The translations under genes were made by a program, and so were the position numbers. 64,000 nt of DNA from Leptospira sp. 96542 (GTDB lineage Bacteria; Spirochaetota; Leptospiria; Leptospirales; Leptospiraceae): NCBI GenBank assembly GCA_029310945.1, contig JARJFC010000020.1, positions 1 through 64,000 on the forward strand, read 5' to 3'. This document shows, in pieces, positions 17,177 to 26,638 of the stretch. Numbering within the stretch: the stretch's first letter is position 1; each line of letters opens with the position of its first letter. Under the pieces are notes generated by a model. The model was not told where the DNA came from. It did not search any database and saw only the letters and a program-made list of their open reading frames with translations.

Positions 17177-20100
17177 TTAGTCACCTGAAATTTCCATTTT
17201 TAAGTCGTTAAGGTAAATGATTGTTTTTTCAAAATCGAATTGTTGTATGGAAGAATCAATTTTTGTAATTAAATCCTGAAAGGTGGATTCAATCAAAATT
17301 GATTTTATATCATTCCAATCATTCTGGCTTACGCTCCCCCTCGAAAAGGATTCGACGAGAGAGTCAATTTGCGAATTGATGAAAATTTTGTTTTCTACTT
17401 TTAATGTCTTTTTTGCAACAGTTTTATAAGTTTGTTTGTTTTTGTCTGCTGTTTCAAATTCCAATTTATATGCATTGTGACATTTTTCAAATTCTATGAA
17501 TAAGTTTTGAAAATCATTTTTTGTTAATTGGTTATTTTGCAGGACATATTCTAGGTTTTGGGCAGCACTTGTTATGGGGTTGATGCCTAGGTTGGAAGCC
17601 ACACCCTTGATTTTGTGCAAAAAAGATTGTTGGTAAGTTTTGTCTTTGGGATTTTCGATCATTTCTAAGATCGAAATTTTCTGATCGTTGAAAAAACCAG
17701 AAAGCATCGAGGCATATTTTTCTTTCGAACCAAATAACTGTAACCCTCTTTTGATTAGAAAAATTTCTTCAGAAGTTGGTCTTGCATTGGATGGAGTTTG
17801 AGTTTTCGAAGTGATGTCCAAAACTTTCGCTATAGCAAGAAATAAATCTTGAATTTCAATTGGTTTGGAAACAAAACCATCCATTCCAGCATTCTTAGCT
17901 GAAATTTTGTCTTCTTCAAAAACACTTGCAGAAAGTGCTATGATAGGAGTGCGCTTTGGAATCGAATTTTCGAAGAGACGAATTTGTTTGGTAGCTTCCA
18001 GTCCATCCATTTCAGGCATTTGAATGTCCATAAGTACCAAATCAAAGTTAGTTGATTTATAAAATTCTACAGCCTCGAATCCGTTCTTTGCGATTTCTAC
18101 CTGGTGTCCGTTATTTGTCATTAAGATTCTAATGAGTTCAACGTTTTGGACTACGTCATCAACTATGAGAATTTTGAGTTTTGGTAAATCGAAGTTGAAG
18201 TTCTCATAAGATTCAAAAACAGGGTTTCCTTTTTCGAGTGGTAAACTGAAGTTGAAAGTAGAACCGATGTTTAAGGAGCTATCGACCCAAATTTCACCTT
18301 TCATTAGTTCTACCAGTTGTTTTGAGATTGTAGTGCCGAGTCCCGTCCCACCAAACTTTCGACTCATGGAAACATCAGCTTGTGTAAATGGTTCAAATAT
18401 TTTTTGAATGCGATCGGCTGCGATCCCAATCCCACTGTCTTGGATTCTGAAATGAATTTGACCATTCAGTTTTGAAATCGTTAGTTTAATGAATCCTTCT
18501 TTGGTAAATTTGACCGCATTTCCAAGCAGGTTCGTCAGAATCTGTCTGATTCTGAGTGTATCACCTTTATAATATTCTTCTAAATCATCTGATAATTCAT
18601 AACTAAAATTTAAACCTTTGCGTTTTGCCTCGAAACCAATTGCAGAACATACTTGATCAACAAGTGATATTAAAGAAAAATCGGTATTCTCTAATTCGAC
18701 GGCACCTTTGTCCAACTTTGCAGAATTCAAAACATCATTCAGTAAACGAAGTAAAGATTTTGCGGAATTTTTGATTGTCTCAAGATGATTTTTTTGTTGG
18801 TTTACGAGCTTACCATCAAGCAAAATTTCAGTGAATCCAATGATCGCATTCATTGGCGTACGAATTTCATGGCTCATGTTCGCAAGGAAGGTAGTTTTTG
18901 TGATGGCAGCCATCTCCGCCTTTTCTTTGGATTCGATCAAAGCTTCTTCAATCAATTTGCGATCTGTGTTGTCTAGTAAAACTCCGTCTAAATATTTTAT
19001 ATTTTGATCTTCATCAAAAACAAGACCTCCGTATTCCAATACCCAACGTATATCACCAGTTTTTTGGATGATTCGATAATTCAAAACAAAGGTATCAGAA
19101 GTGTCGATTGCGTTTTGAATGGTATTCGCAACATGATCTCTATCGTCTGGATGTATGATTTCGTTGAAAGTTCGTTTGCGGTTAGGTAGCAAAAAATCAT
19201 CAGATGGGTAGCCTGAAAGATTTAAGATTGCATCACTCATAAAAACGGTGGTCCAATCTCCATCGAGTAGACACCGATAAACAACACCAGGAATATTTTG
19301 AATGAAAGATTTTAATCTTTCTTCGTTTAGTTTTAGCGCGTTCTCTATTTTGATTCTTTCAGAAATATCACTTATGAAACCTACAAAAACATCGTCTTGT
19401 GGAAGTTTGGTGTGACCAATAGCCAATCGAATTGGAAACTTTGTTCCATCTTTTTTTACGGCCTCTGTTTCCCTTCCTATGCCTATGATTTTTGCTTCAC
19501 CAGTTTTAAGATATTTCTCTAAATAGTTATCATGTTCTGATTGAAATGGATTTGGCATCAATTTGTTTATATTTTGTCCAACGATTTCATTTACTTTCCA
19601 ACCAAACATTTTTTCTGCAGAAATATTAAACTCTCGGATTATGCCTTTTGTGTTGATAATGACGATGGCATCTGCCGCAGTTTCGATGATAGCTCGGAGC
19701 CGAGATTCACTTTTTTGAAGATTGTGAAATAAATCTTTATAACTAATAAAAGCATTTGTTGCAAGAGCAGAGCCAATCACAAAAAAAATGCCAATGCCTA
19801 CGGCAATTGCCAAAAACAACTGTTCGGAGTTTGTTTCTGGTAGTGATATGTTTTCGAGTGTAACAAACCTAGCGGCAGCCATGCCAGTATAGTGCATACC
19901 TGATATGGCACTTCCCATAATTATTCCACTAATTAGTGTTATATGCGAATTTCTTAATTTGAATTGTGAAGTTTTCAGTCGAAATTGTATGAAAATTGAA
20001 AAAATGGCAAGAGTGATTGCCACTACTAAGGAAACTAAAAATAGGAATGGATCGTAAAGGAGTTTCGGACTCATCTCCATGGCAGCCATTCCCATATAAT

Positions 20101-20533
20101 GCATAGCACCGATACCTGAGCCCACCATAACTCCGACTATGATAAGTTCCTTGACACTGATTTTGTCTTTATTTAACGAGAGCAATGCGAAGTAGGATGC
20201 GAAAAAACTAGGTAAAATAGAAAGTATGGTGAGAGTTTTATTATAGGTAACTTTCGTACATAATTCGAATGATAACATTCCGATAAAATGCATTGACCAG
20301 ACAGCGCCGCCCATTGATAGACTTGCGGTAAATAAAATCAGAAATTTTGAAAACGAATTTTCGACATGTGAAAATCGATTCAACATATACAATGAAATCC
20401 AAGAGGCAAAGATCGATATAAAAATGGAAAGTGTTACCAACCAATAGTTATATGTACCATCAATCAACCGATACTGGTTAGCATTGAGAATAAAAAATTC
20501 ATTTAAAAGTTCCATATAATATTGGAAGCCCAT
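17177..20533 (-). CDS. MHYT-PAS-PAS hybrid histidine kinase with receiver and Hpt
   Basis: A 1118-residue membrane sensor kinase. Seven N-terminal helices carry the three MHYT-domain motifs MHFIGM (81), MHYMGM (144) and MHYTGM (213), thought to bind copper and sense diatomic gases or redox. PAS domains follow at about 275-395 and 402-525, then HisKA with His555 in SHEIRTP, HATPase_c at about 655-765 (NLLGNAVKFT, DSGIGI, GTGLG), a receiver with Asp836 and Lys890, and a C-terminal Hpt with His973 (HKIKGVASNLG). This is a complete internal phosphorelay feeding the adjacent HD-GYP regulator. AGGAG lies about 11 bases before the ATG. Confidence 0.93.
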   Translation of the reverse strand: MGFQYYMELLNEFFILNANQYRLIDGTYNYWLVTLSIFISIFASWISLYMLNRFSHVENSFSKFLILFTASLSMGGAVWSMHFIGMLSFELCTKVTYNKTLTILSILPSFFASYFALLSLNKDKISVKELIIVGVMVGSGIGAMHYMGMAAMEMSPKLLYDPFLFLVSLVVAITLAIFSIFIQFRLKTSQFKLRNSHITLISGIIMGSAISGMHYTGMAAARFVTLENISLPETNSEQLFLAIAVGIGIFFVIGSALATNAFISYKDLFHNLQKSESRLRAIIETAADAIVIINTKGIIREFNISAEKMFGWKVNEIVGQNINKLMPNPFQSEHDNYLEKYLKTGEAKIIGIGRETEAVKKDGTKFPIRLAIGHTKLPQDDVFVGFISDISERIKIENALKLNEERLKSFIQNIPGVVYRCLLDGDWTTVFMSDAILNLSGYPSDDFLLPNRKRTFNEIIHPDDRDHVANTIQNAIDTSDTFVLNYRIIQKTGDIRWVLEYGGLVFDEDQNIKYLDGVLLDNTDRKLIEEALIESKEKAEMAAITKTTFLANMSHEIRTPMNAIIGFTEILLDGKLVNQQKNHLETIKNSAKSLLRLLNDVLNSAKLDKGAVELENTDFSLISLVDQVCSAIGFEAKRKGLNFSYELSDDLEEYYKGDTLRIRQILTNLLGNAVKFTKEGFIKLTISKLNGQIHFRIQDSGIGIAADRIQKIFEPFTQADVSMSRKFGGTGLGTTISKQLVELMKGEIWVDSSLNIGSTFNFSLPLEKGNPVFESYENFNFDLPKLKILIVDDVVQNVELIRILMTNNGHQVEIAKNGFEAVEFYKSTNFDLVLMDIQMPEMDGLEATKQIRLFENSIPKRTPIIALSASVFEEDKISAKNAGMDGFVSKPIEIQDLFLAIAKVLDITSKTQTPSNARPTSEEIFLIKRGLQLFGSKEKYASMLSGFFNDQKISILEMIENPKDKTYQQSFLHKIKGVASNLGINPITSAAQNLEYVLQNNQLTKNDFQNLFIEFEKCHNAYKLEFETADKNKQTYKTVAKKTLKVENKIFINSQIDSLVESFSRGSVSQNDWNDIKSILIESTFQDLITKIDSSIQQFDFEKTIIYLNDLKMEISGD

Positions 20534-20675
20534 AGACGGACTTTCTCCTAATTATATTCACTGCAATTTGATTTCCACTCAATTAGAAAAATACTAAATT
20601 GTTTCGTATGGGTACTATTCCTAGAAATGGAAAGGAAAACTTCGAAGCTTAGATGTCCTGAATATCGCTATGTTT

Positions 20676-21239
20676 TTAAGATTCAAAATGTTCGTTAAAT
20701 AAATTTCTAAAACCATCGATTCCAAGTTTTTTCATCGTCATTTTGTTTGTTTGGTAAATTGTATCGATGTTTGGGTGGGATAGGATCGCATGTTCAACAC
20801 TTTCTTCACGGAGTAAGTGTAACGTTGGGAACGGTGATCTGTTTACGTAATTTGTGATGTGTTCTGATTTTCTATCTGCAAATTGGAAATTTGGATGGAA
20901 GTTTGCGATTTGGAATATTCCAACCAAACCGTTGTTATCCAGTATTTCGTCCACTACATCCAAATAATCGTTTTGGTCTAAAAAATCTTGGAATACAAAG
21001 GGATGGATGATGAGGGTTGTTTCTATTGCGAAAACATCCGCATTCTGTAAAACTTTTAATTCATTTAATAATTCATCAGATAATAATTGTTCGCTTGTTG
21101 CTCTACTCAAAACATACCGAATTGTGTTTTGATTGTATGTGAATTTAGCGAAGGGACAAAGATTCAAACCGATCACTGCTTTTTGAATCCAGGTTTTTGT
21201 GGCCTCTATGAAGTTCTCATCGTTTTTGAAGTCTCGCAT
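20676..21239 (-). CDS. DUF1415 family protein
   Basis: A 187-residue protein matching the DUF1415 family through TKTWIQKAVIGLNLCPFAK near the N-terminus, TTLIIHPFVF in the middle and a central GIFQIANFHPNFQF followed by NRSPFPTLHLLREESV. The conserved Cys-Pro-Phe and the His-Pro segments are the family hallmarks; the biochemical role is unknown. It is a single gene, divergent from the cobalamin riboswitch unit that starts about 110 bases away. Confidence 0.88.
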   Translation of the reverse strand: MRDFKNDENFIEATKTWIQKAVIGLNLCPFAKFTYNQNTIRYVLSRATSEQLLSDELLNELKVLQNADVFAIETTLIIHPFVFQDFLDQNDYLDVVDEILDNNGLVGIFQIANFHPNFQFADRKSEHITNYVNRSPFPTLHLLREESVEHAILSHPNIDTIYQTNKMTMKKLGIDGFRNLFNEHFES

Positions 21240-21345
21240 TATTTTGTTTTAATCTGAGTTAAAAATCTGTACAGGATGATTTTTCATTTTTTGAGGATTT
21301 AATTCCATTGACAAAATATGTCTCTTTGAGTTTCGTTAAATTCAA

Positions 21346-21441
21346 TTCCGGGAGGAATGGGGTGGAAATCCCCAACTGACGGTGCAACCGTAAATTCCTA
21401 TCATTAGGAAAAGTCGGATCTTCCCACAGACGAATCGCCCG
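21346..21441 (+). promoter_or_regulatory. Cobalamin riboswitch (aptamer) before ribonucleotide reductase operon
   Basis: The leader contains GGGAGGAATGGGGTGGAAAT followed by CCCCAACTGACGG and TGCAACCG, then after about 30 nt AAGTCGGATCTTCCC. These fit the GGGAA..GGTG.AAATCC..CTG..GCAACCGT core and the second conserved block of cobalamin aptamers and share AGTCGGATCTTCCC-type sequence with the copy at 2403-2535. It precedes a CWC-type gene and nrdB-nrdA. B12 riboswitches are known to repress B12-independent class I reductases when a B12-dependent class II enzyme can take over, which explains this placement. Confidence 0.83.
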
Positions 21442-21473
21442 TTAACGATCGTTTGTACCGAAAATTTTTTTCA

Positions 21474-21502
21474 GGGCCCCGGACAATGTTACCGGTGCAC
21501 CC
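21474..21502 (+). promoter_or_regulatory. GC-rich hairpin downstream of cobalamin riboswitch
   Basis: GGGCCCCGG, a nine-base loop and CCGGTGCACCC can fold with CCGG/CCGG inner and GGG/CCC outer pairs. Seventeen of 29 positions equal the hairpin after the other cobalamin riboswitch, concentrated at the two ends. It lies between aptamer and first start codon and lacks a following T-run. Confidence 0.55.
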
Positions 21503-21553
21503 ATACCCTCCCTTAAAGATATATGGTTTGTTCCGGGTGAAGGAGAAATGCCC

Positions 21554-21832
21554 ATGGAAGAAGATCTATATCAATTTTCAAATTTGTTTTTTAACAAAAA
21601 AAAGGCTCTTCCAAAACACGAGGAAAAATTTTGCCCCAATTGTAGGGCGAAGTTTGAATGTAAAGTTGGGTCAATTAGTTTATGTCAATGTACTAAAGTA
21701 AAAATTACACCTGAAGAATCAGCTTATCTTACTTCACTATTTGACGATTGTTTGTGTTTTCGATGTATGGAATCCATAACCAGAGAATACAGAATTACTA
21801 AATTATATAAATCACTTACTTGGAGTTTTTAA
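21554..21832 (+). CDS. Cys-rich CWC-type small protein
   Basis: A 92-residue protein with a metal-binding pattern [20 protein letters not shown] and a later CLCFRCM, matching the cysteine-rich CWC family, presumed zinc-binding. The ATG at 21554 is chosen because AAGGAG lies eight bases upstream; ATG 21548 is only two bases from that site. The stop is two bases before the nrdB ATG and the nrdB ribosome-binding site lies inside this gene's end, so translation is coupled. Its position between the cobalamin riboswitch and the reductase suggests an accessory role, for instance in metal or redox handling, but that is inference. Confidence 0.75.
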   Translation: MEEDLYQFSNLFFNKKKALPKHEEKFCPNCRAKFECKVGSISLCQCTKVKITPEESAYLTSLFDDCLCFRCMESITREYRITKLYKSLTWSF

Positions 21833-21834
21833 AC

Positions 21835-22797
21835 ATGGATGAAATTTTATTAAAAGAAAATAATGATCGTTTTGTGATAATGCCAATCAATTATCCCAAA
21901 ATTTGGCAGATGTATAAAAGAGGTCAGGCATCTTTTTGGACTGCAGAAGAAATAGATTTGAGCGGTGATTTGGATGATTGGAATCGACTAACGGATAACG
22001 AAAGGCATTTTTTGAGTCATATTCTGGCTTTTTTTGCTGCGAGTGATGGAATTGTAAACGAAAATTTGGCCATTAATTTTATGCGTGAAGTTCAGCTACC
22101 AGAAGCTAGGTGTTTTTATGGGTTCCAAATTATGATGGAAAATATCCATTCGGAAACGTATTCACTTTTGATTGATACCTATATCAAAGATCAAGCTGAA
22201 AAACACCATTTATTTCATTCCATTGAAACCATTCCTTGCATTCAAAAAAAAGCAAATTGGGCATTACGTTGGATAAATAAAGGAAGTTTTTCCGAACGAC
22301 TACTTGCCTTCGCAGCAGTAGAAGGGATATTTTTTAGCGGAAGTTTTTGTGCTATCTTTTGGATGAAAAAAAGGGGATTACTTCCAGGACTTAGCTTTTC
22401 AAACGAACTCATTAGCCGAGATGAAGCGATGCACTGCGAGTTTGCTTGTTTGTTGTTTAAAATGTTAAAAACCAAACCGAATGCAGATTTGGTTTATGAA
22501 ATATTTACGGAAGCTGTAAATATAGAAAAAGAATTTATCACAGAATCACTGTCAGTTGATTTGATTGGGATGAATGCAAAACTAATGAAACAATACATTG
22601 AGTTTGTTGCCGACAGATGGCTCATCGAACTCGGTTTTGAAAAATTTTACTATGTTACAAACCCTTTCGACTTTATGGAGCTCATTTCTCTGCAAGGCAA
22701 AACAAACTTCTTCGAAAAACGTGTGGGTGATTACCAAAAAGCAGGGGTAATGAATTCCACGGAAAATTTCACCTTCAGTTTGAATGAAGATTTTTAA
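21835..22797 (+). CDS. nrdB: Ribonucleoside-diphosphate reductase small subunit
   Basis: A 320-residue class I radical-generating subunit. Diiron and radical-site segments are present: [18 protein letters not shown], then [20 protein letters not shown], where the Glu and His ligands and the radical Tyr of SETYSLL are intact, and [11 protein letters not shown] with the last Glu and His ligands. It ends with the flexible acidic tail (FTFSLNEDF) that docks to NrdA. This is the eukaryote-like class Ia type. GGAG at 21822-21825, nine bases before ATG 21835, decides the start over the TTG at 21820. nrdA follows after 21 bases. Confidence 0.96.
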   Translation: MDEILLKENNDRFVIMPINYPKIWQMYKRGQASFWTAEEIDLSGDLDDWNRLTDNERHFLSHILAFFAASDGIVNENLAINFMREVQLPEARCFYGFQIMMENIHSETYSLLIDTYIKDQAEKHHLFHSIETIPCIQKKANWALRWINKGSFSERLLAFAAVEGIFFSGSFCAIFWMKKRGLLPGLSFSNELISRDEAMHCEFACLLFKMLKTKPNADLVYEIFTEAVNIEKEFITESLSVDLIGMNAKLMKQYIEFVADRWLIELGFEKFYYVTNPFDFMELISLQGKTNFFEKRVGDYQKAGVMNSTENFTFSLNEDF

Positions 22798-22818
22798 TTT
22801 AATAAATAAGGTAATCAT

Positions 22819-25161
22819 ATGTTTGTAATCAAAAGAAATGGAAAAAAAGAATCAGTCAAATTTGATAAAGTAACTTCTCGGATCGAAAAATTATCGTATG
22901 GGCTCAGTCGTTACGTAAGCCCAATTGATGTAGCAAAAAAAGTCATCGAAGGTATTTTTGATGGGGTGAGTACGTCGGAATTGGATAACTTGGCAGCTGA
23001 AATTGCTGCTTCACTTACCACCAAACACCCAGACTACGCTCTACTTGCCAGTAGAATTGCCGTGAGTAATTTACATAAAAATACCACAAAATCGTTTTCG
23101 GAAACTATGGAAGCTTTGTATTCTTATACGGATGACAAAACAGGAAAACAAATGCCTCTGATTGCGGAGGATGTCTGGCAGATCATTTCAGAAAATTCCG
23201 AACTTTTGGATAGCTCGATTATATATGACCGTGATTTTGGTTTTGATTATTTTGGGTTTCGTACTCTCGAAAAATCGTATTTACTCAAAATTAACGGTAA
23301 AATCGTAGAACGCCCGCAGCATATGTTTATGAGGGTTTCTGTCGGAATTCATAAACACCGAATTGAAGATGTGATCAAAACCTATAACCTTTTGAGTGAA
23401 AGATGGTTCACTCATGCAACCCCAACCCTATTCAATGCAGGAACTCCCAAACCACAGATGAGTAGCTGTTTTTTACTTACGATGAAAGAGGATAGCATTG
23501 AAGGCATTTATGATACATTAAAACAAACTGCAAAAATCTCACAGAGTGCAGGCGGAATCGGTTTGTCAATTCATAACATTCGGGCAACTGGATCCTACAT
23601 TGGAGGTACAAATGGTACTAGCAATGGAATTATTCCCATGTTGCGCGTGTTTAACGACACGGCTCGTTATGTTGACCAAGGTGGGGGAAAAAGAAAAGGT
23701 GCATTTGCCATTTATTTGGAACCTTGGCATGCAGACATTTTTCCATTTTTGGAACTTAAAAAAAATCATGGCAAAGAAGAAATGCGAGCAAGGGATTTAT
23801 TCTATGCTTTGTGGATTTCGGATTTGTTTATGAAACGAGTGGAAGCAGGTGGGTATTGGAGTTTGTTTTGTCCGAGTGAAGCACCTGGTTTGGCCGATGT
23901 GTATGGAGATGAATTTGAAACTTTGTATGAAAGATATGAAAAAGAAGGACGTGCCCGAACCATAGTCAAAGCCCAAGATTTATGGTTTAAAATTGTAGAA
24001 TCACAGATTGAAACAGGCACTCCATATCTTTTATATAAAGATGCGGCCAATGAAAAAAGTAACCAAAAAAATTTAGGAACCATTAAAAGTAGTAATCTCT
24101 GTACTGAAATTTTGGAATACACGAGTCCTGATGAAGTGGCGGTTTGTAATTTAGCATCGGTCGCCCTGCCGAAGTTTGTTGATAAGAATCATTTTATGTT
24201 CGATAAACTTTATGAAATTGTGTATCAGATGACTATCAATTTGAACCGAATCATTGATGAAAATTATTACCCTGTCATTGAAGCAAAAAATTCAAATTTA
24301 AAACACAGACCCATTGGGATTGGTGTCCAAGGTCTTGCCGATGTTTTTATGATGCTTAGGCTTCCTTATGAATCTGATGCTGCAAAAAAGTTAAATTCGG
24401 AAATTTTTGAAACCATCTACTTTGCGGCGATGTCTGCGAGTAAAGATTTAGCAAAGGAAGAAGGGGCATATCCGAGTTATCCTGGTTCTCCAATTTCAAA
24501 AGGGATCTTTCAATTTGATTTGTGGAATGTGACTCCAAGTGATCGTTTTGACTTTGAAACCCTCCGAAAGGAAGTAAAAAATTATGGAGTGAGAAACTCA
24601 CTCCTTGTGGCTCCAATGCCCACAGCTTCGACCTCTCAAATTTTAGGAAACAACGAATGTTTTGAACCATACACTTCCAATATTTATGTGAGACGGGTTT
24701 TGAGTGGTGAATTCATTATTGTGAACAAACATTTGTTAAAAGATCTTGCTGAGCTTGGTCTTTGGAATAATGAAATGAAAAACAAAATTGTGGCCGCTAA
24801 TGGTAGCATCCAAAATATAGATTCCATTCCTGTAGAGATAAAAGAAATTTACAAAACTGTTTGGGAGATGAAACAAAGGAATTTAATTGATATGGCAAGG
24901 GATAGGGGAGCATATATTTGCCAATCGCAGTCTTTGAATTTATTTGTGGAGAGCCCAACAGTTTCTAAACTCACTTCCATGCACTTTTATGCATGGAAAC
25001 AAGGATTAAAAACTGGAATGTATTATCTCCGAACCAAAGCTGCTTCCCAGGCTGTACAATTCACTGTGGAAAAAAATATGGAAACAATGACTGAAGTGAA
25101 TCCTGAATTTGTAGGTGAAGTTTGTACAATGGAAGAGGGTTGTATCAGTTGTGGAAGTTGA
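22819..25161 (+). CDS. nrdA: Ribonucleoside-diphosphate reductase large subunit
   Basis: A 780-residue catalytic subunit that reduces ribonucleoside diphosphates to deoxyribonucleotides. An ATP-cone domain fills about 1-90 ([20 protein letters not shown]), followed by the ten-stranded barrel: [46 protein letters not shown] with the catalytic Asn, Cys and Glu, and [19 protein letters not shown]. The C-terminus [12 protein letters not shown] supplies the redox-shuttle CxxC. All essential residues appear intact. AAGG precedes the ATG. It is the last gene of the cobalamin-controlled operon; a dispersed repeat lies 50 bases downstream. Confidence 0.97.
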   Translation: MFVIKRNGKKESVKFDKVTSRIEKLSYGLSRYVSPIDVAKKVIEGIFDGVSTSELDNLAAEIAASLTTKHPDYALLASRIAVSNLHKNTTKSFSETMEALYSYTDDKTGKQMPLIAEDVWQIISENSELLDSSIIYDRDFGFDYFGFRTLEKSYLLKINGKIVERPQHMFMRVSVGIHKHRIEDVIKTYNLLSERWFTHATPTLFNAGTPKPQMSSCFLLTMKEDSIEGIYDTLKQTAKISQSAGGIGLSIHNIRATGSYIGGTNGTSNGIIPMLRVFNDTARYVDQGGGKRKGAFAIYLEPWHADIFPFLELKKNHGKEEMRARDLFYALWISDLFMKRVEAGGYWSLFCPSEAPGLADVYGDEFETLYERYEKEGRARTIVKAQDLWFKIVESQIETGTPYLLYKDAANEKSNQKNLGTIKSSNLCTEILEYTSPDEVAVCNLASVALPKFVDKNHFMFDKLYEIVYQMTINLNRIIDENYYPVIEAKNSNLKHRPIGIGVQGLADVFMMLRLPYESDAAKKLNSEIFETIYFAAMSASKDLAKEEGAYPSYPGSPISKGIFQFDLWNVTPSDRFDFETLRKEVKNYGVRNSLLVAPMPTASTSQILGNNECFEPYTSNIYVRRVLSGEFIIVNKHLLKDLAELGLWNNEMKNKIVAANGSIQNIDSIPVEIKEIYKTVWEMKQRNLIDMARDRGAYICQSQSLNLFVESPTVSKLTSMHFYAWKQGLKTGMYYLRTKAASQAVQFTVEKNMETMTEVNPEFVGEVCTMEEGCISCGS

Positions 25162-25211
25162 GTTTTTGTATCAGGAATTGAATGGACTAAATTAAGGATA
25201 AGGAATTAACA

Positions 25212-25289
25212 CCGCGTTAGGGGGCAGAGGGCAGAAAGGTCTGCCGAAGGCAGACGGGAGCGTAAGCGCACCCCGGAAGCACCCGACCC
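25212..25289 (+). repeat. Dispersed palindromic repeat, copy B
   Basis: Second copy of the element at 3654-3730, same orientation. GTCTGCC and GGCAGAC pair around loop GAA, and GGGaGCG and CGCaCCC pair around loop TAAG: the stems are conserved while the loops differ from copy A. It lies between nrdA and the cyclic-nucleotide-binding gene. Confidence 0.8.
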
Positions 25290-25374
25290 TTTTTCTAATT
25301 TATGTCAAAATTGTATTGATTGGGAACGCACCAATCAAAAATTAAAAATCGATGTTCGTTAATCTATTTGACGT

Positions 25375-26625
25375 TTGCCTGGATTGTCTCTGACACTATC
25401 TATAGTCGTGTTCGAAGAAGATATCAAAACCGTCCATTATCCCAAAGGTGCTGCCGTTGTAGTGCAAAATGCTGTCAATCCTGGTTTGTTTTTCATCGTG
25501 CGGAGTGGCCGTGTGGTTGTTGACTCAGAACATATCCAGATAGACCACGAACTTTCTGTCTATGAACCAGGAGATAGTTTCGGGCTTGTTTCGGCTCTCA
25601 CAGAACACCATTATTTGGTGACTCTATTTGCACAGACGGATGTTGAACTTGTGCAAGTCCCAATTCGTTTACTTGGTTCGTATTTAAAAGAACATAAAGA
25701 ACTTGCAATGAAAATTTTAGGGCTTTATTCGAGAGAACTGAGAGCCTTACAGAAAAATCTTTCCAAAGCAAACAAACCGATCGATCGCGAATACCACCCT
25801 GAAAAACTTTTGGCAAATGCAAAAATTTACCTAGAGTGGGGAAACCTAAATTTGGCTGCCTACTCTGCTCATAAGTATTTGGATTGGGCCAAAGAATCTG
25901 GAACTCCTGGTTTGGTTCAGGAAGCCGAACGAATGTTAATCGATATTAAGTCTACTTATAAACCGATTGAATGGAAAACACAAAAGAATTCCTTACAATC
26001 GGGAGATGTTCTTTTTGTCGAAAGTGAAAAGAGTAACGAAATTTATGTGATTTTGGATGGGAACGTAAAACTTTTTAGCATCGTTCGAGGTTTTGAATAT
26101 GTTATCGATGTACTTGGACCTGGAGAAATTTTTGGGGAGATGTCTCTCATCGACAATGCGCCTAGGATGGCATCGGCTCTTGTGGAAGGCAACGCTCTCA
26201 TTTTACGAGTGACTTCAGAAAATTTATTTGAATCTGTAGGTGAGTCACTTTTACAAAAGATTTTTGAAAGTATTGCTCGTAGGATTTGGTTTTCTCACCA
26301 AAGGCTCATTATACTGCGTATCAAATCTCCCGTCACACGCCTATATGCATTTTTATACAATTCAATTCGTGACCGCGACATCAGACAAGGTCGGAACCTT
26401 ACAGAAAGTTTGAATATGCAACATAGCTTTTATTTGCGTTTGGATGAACTTTGTAGTCTTTGTGGAATCATAAAAATTAAATCAGAATCCATTCAAGAAT
26501 TTTTGTCAGATTCAAATCTCATCATCGAAAAAGATAAAATCACAGTCAAAAGCCGCAAACGAATAGAAGAAAAATTAGGCCAAAACAAATCCAAAGAAGG
26601 ACAGATTACACTCAAAGTGGTTTGA
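25375..26625 (+). CDS. Protein with two cyclic-nucleotide-binding domains, Crp-like end
   Basis: About 416 residues. The first cNMP-like beta-roll lies at about 15-115 (GDSFGLVSALTEHHYL) but lacks the Glu and Arg of the phosphate cassette. A helical linker spans about 116-195. The second beta-roll, about 200-285, has FGEMSLIDNAPRMASA with Glu255 and Arg264, the residues that bind cyclic nucleotide. The C-terminus (LDELCSLCGI, SIQEFLSDSNLIIEKDKI) resembles a degenerate Crp winged helix. It is therefore a possible cAMP- or cGMP-responsive regulator. The start is uncertain: TTG 25375 has no clear ribosome-binding site, and GTG 25408 is another choice. It converges on the LpxR-like gene. Confidence 0.78.
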   Translation: MPGLSLTLSIVVFEEDIKTVHYPKGAAVVVQNAVNPGLFFIVRSGRVVVDSEHIQIDHELSVYEPGDSFGLVSALTEHHYLVTLFAQTDVELVQVPIRLLGSYLKEHKELAMKILGLYSRELRALQKNLSKANKPIDREYHPEKLLANAKIYLEWGNLNLAAYSAHKYLDWAKESGTPGLVQEAERMLIDIKSTYKPIEWKTQKNSLQSGDVLFVESEKSNEIYVILDGNVKLFSIVRGFEYVIDVLGPGEIFGEMSLIDNAPRMASALVEGNALILRVTSENLFESVGESLLQKIFESIARRIWFSHQRLIILRIKSPVTRLYAFLYNSIRDRDIRQGRNLTESLNMQHSFYLRLDELCSLCGIIKIKSESIQEFLSDSNLIIEKDKITVKSRKRIEEKLGQNKSKEGQITLKVV

Positions 26626-26638
26626 TTTTTGAATCAAA
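26621..26638. terminator. Short AT-rich hairpin at convergent gene ends
   Basis: TTTGATT/AATCAAA, a perfect 7-bp stem with loop TTTG, spans both stop codons of the convergent genes. It is T-rich on each strand and may be a weak bidirectional terminator. Confidence 0.45.

Noticed and set aside
21346..21441. FMN (RFN) riboswitch, because of the GGGGTGGAAATCCCC stem
   Set aside because: The other RFN blocks are missing, while the CTG...GCAACCG and GTCGGATCTTCCC blocks of the cobalamin family are present and match the copy at 2403-2535. The downstream genes are reductase genes, not riboflavin genes.
21453..21701. Plus-strand open frame of 82 codons beginning inside the cobalamin leader hairpin region
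   Set aside because: It overlaps the CWC-type gene in another frame; only the CWC frame shows conserved Cys motifs and a good start.
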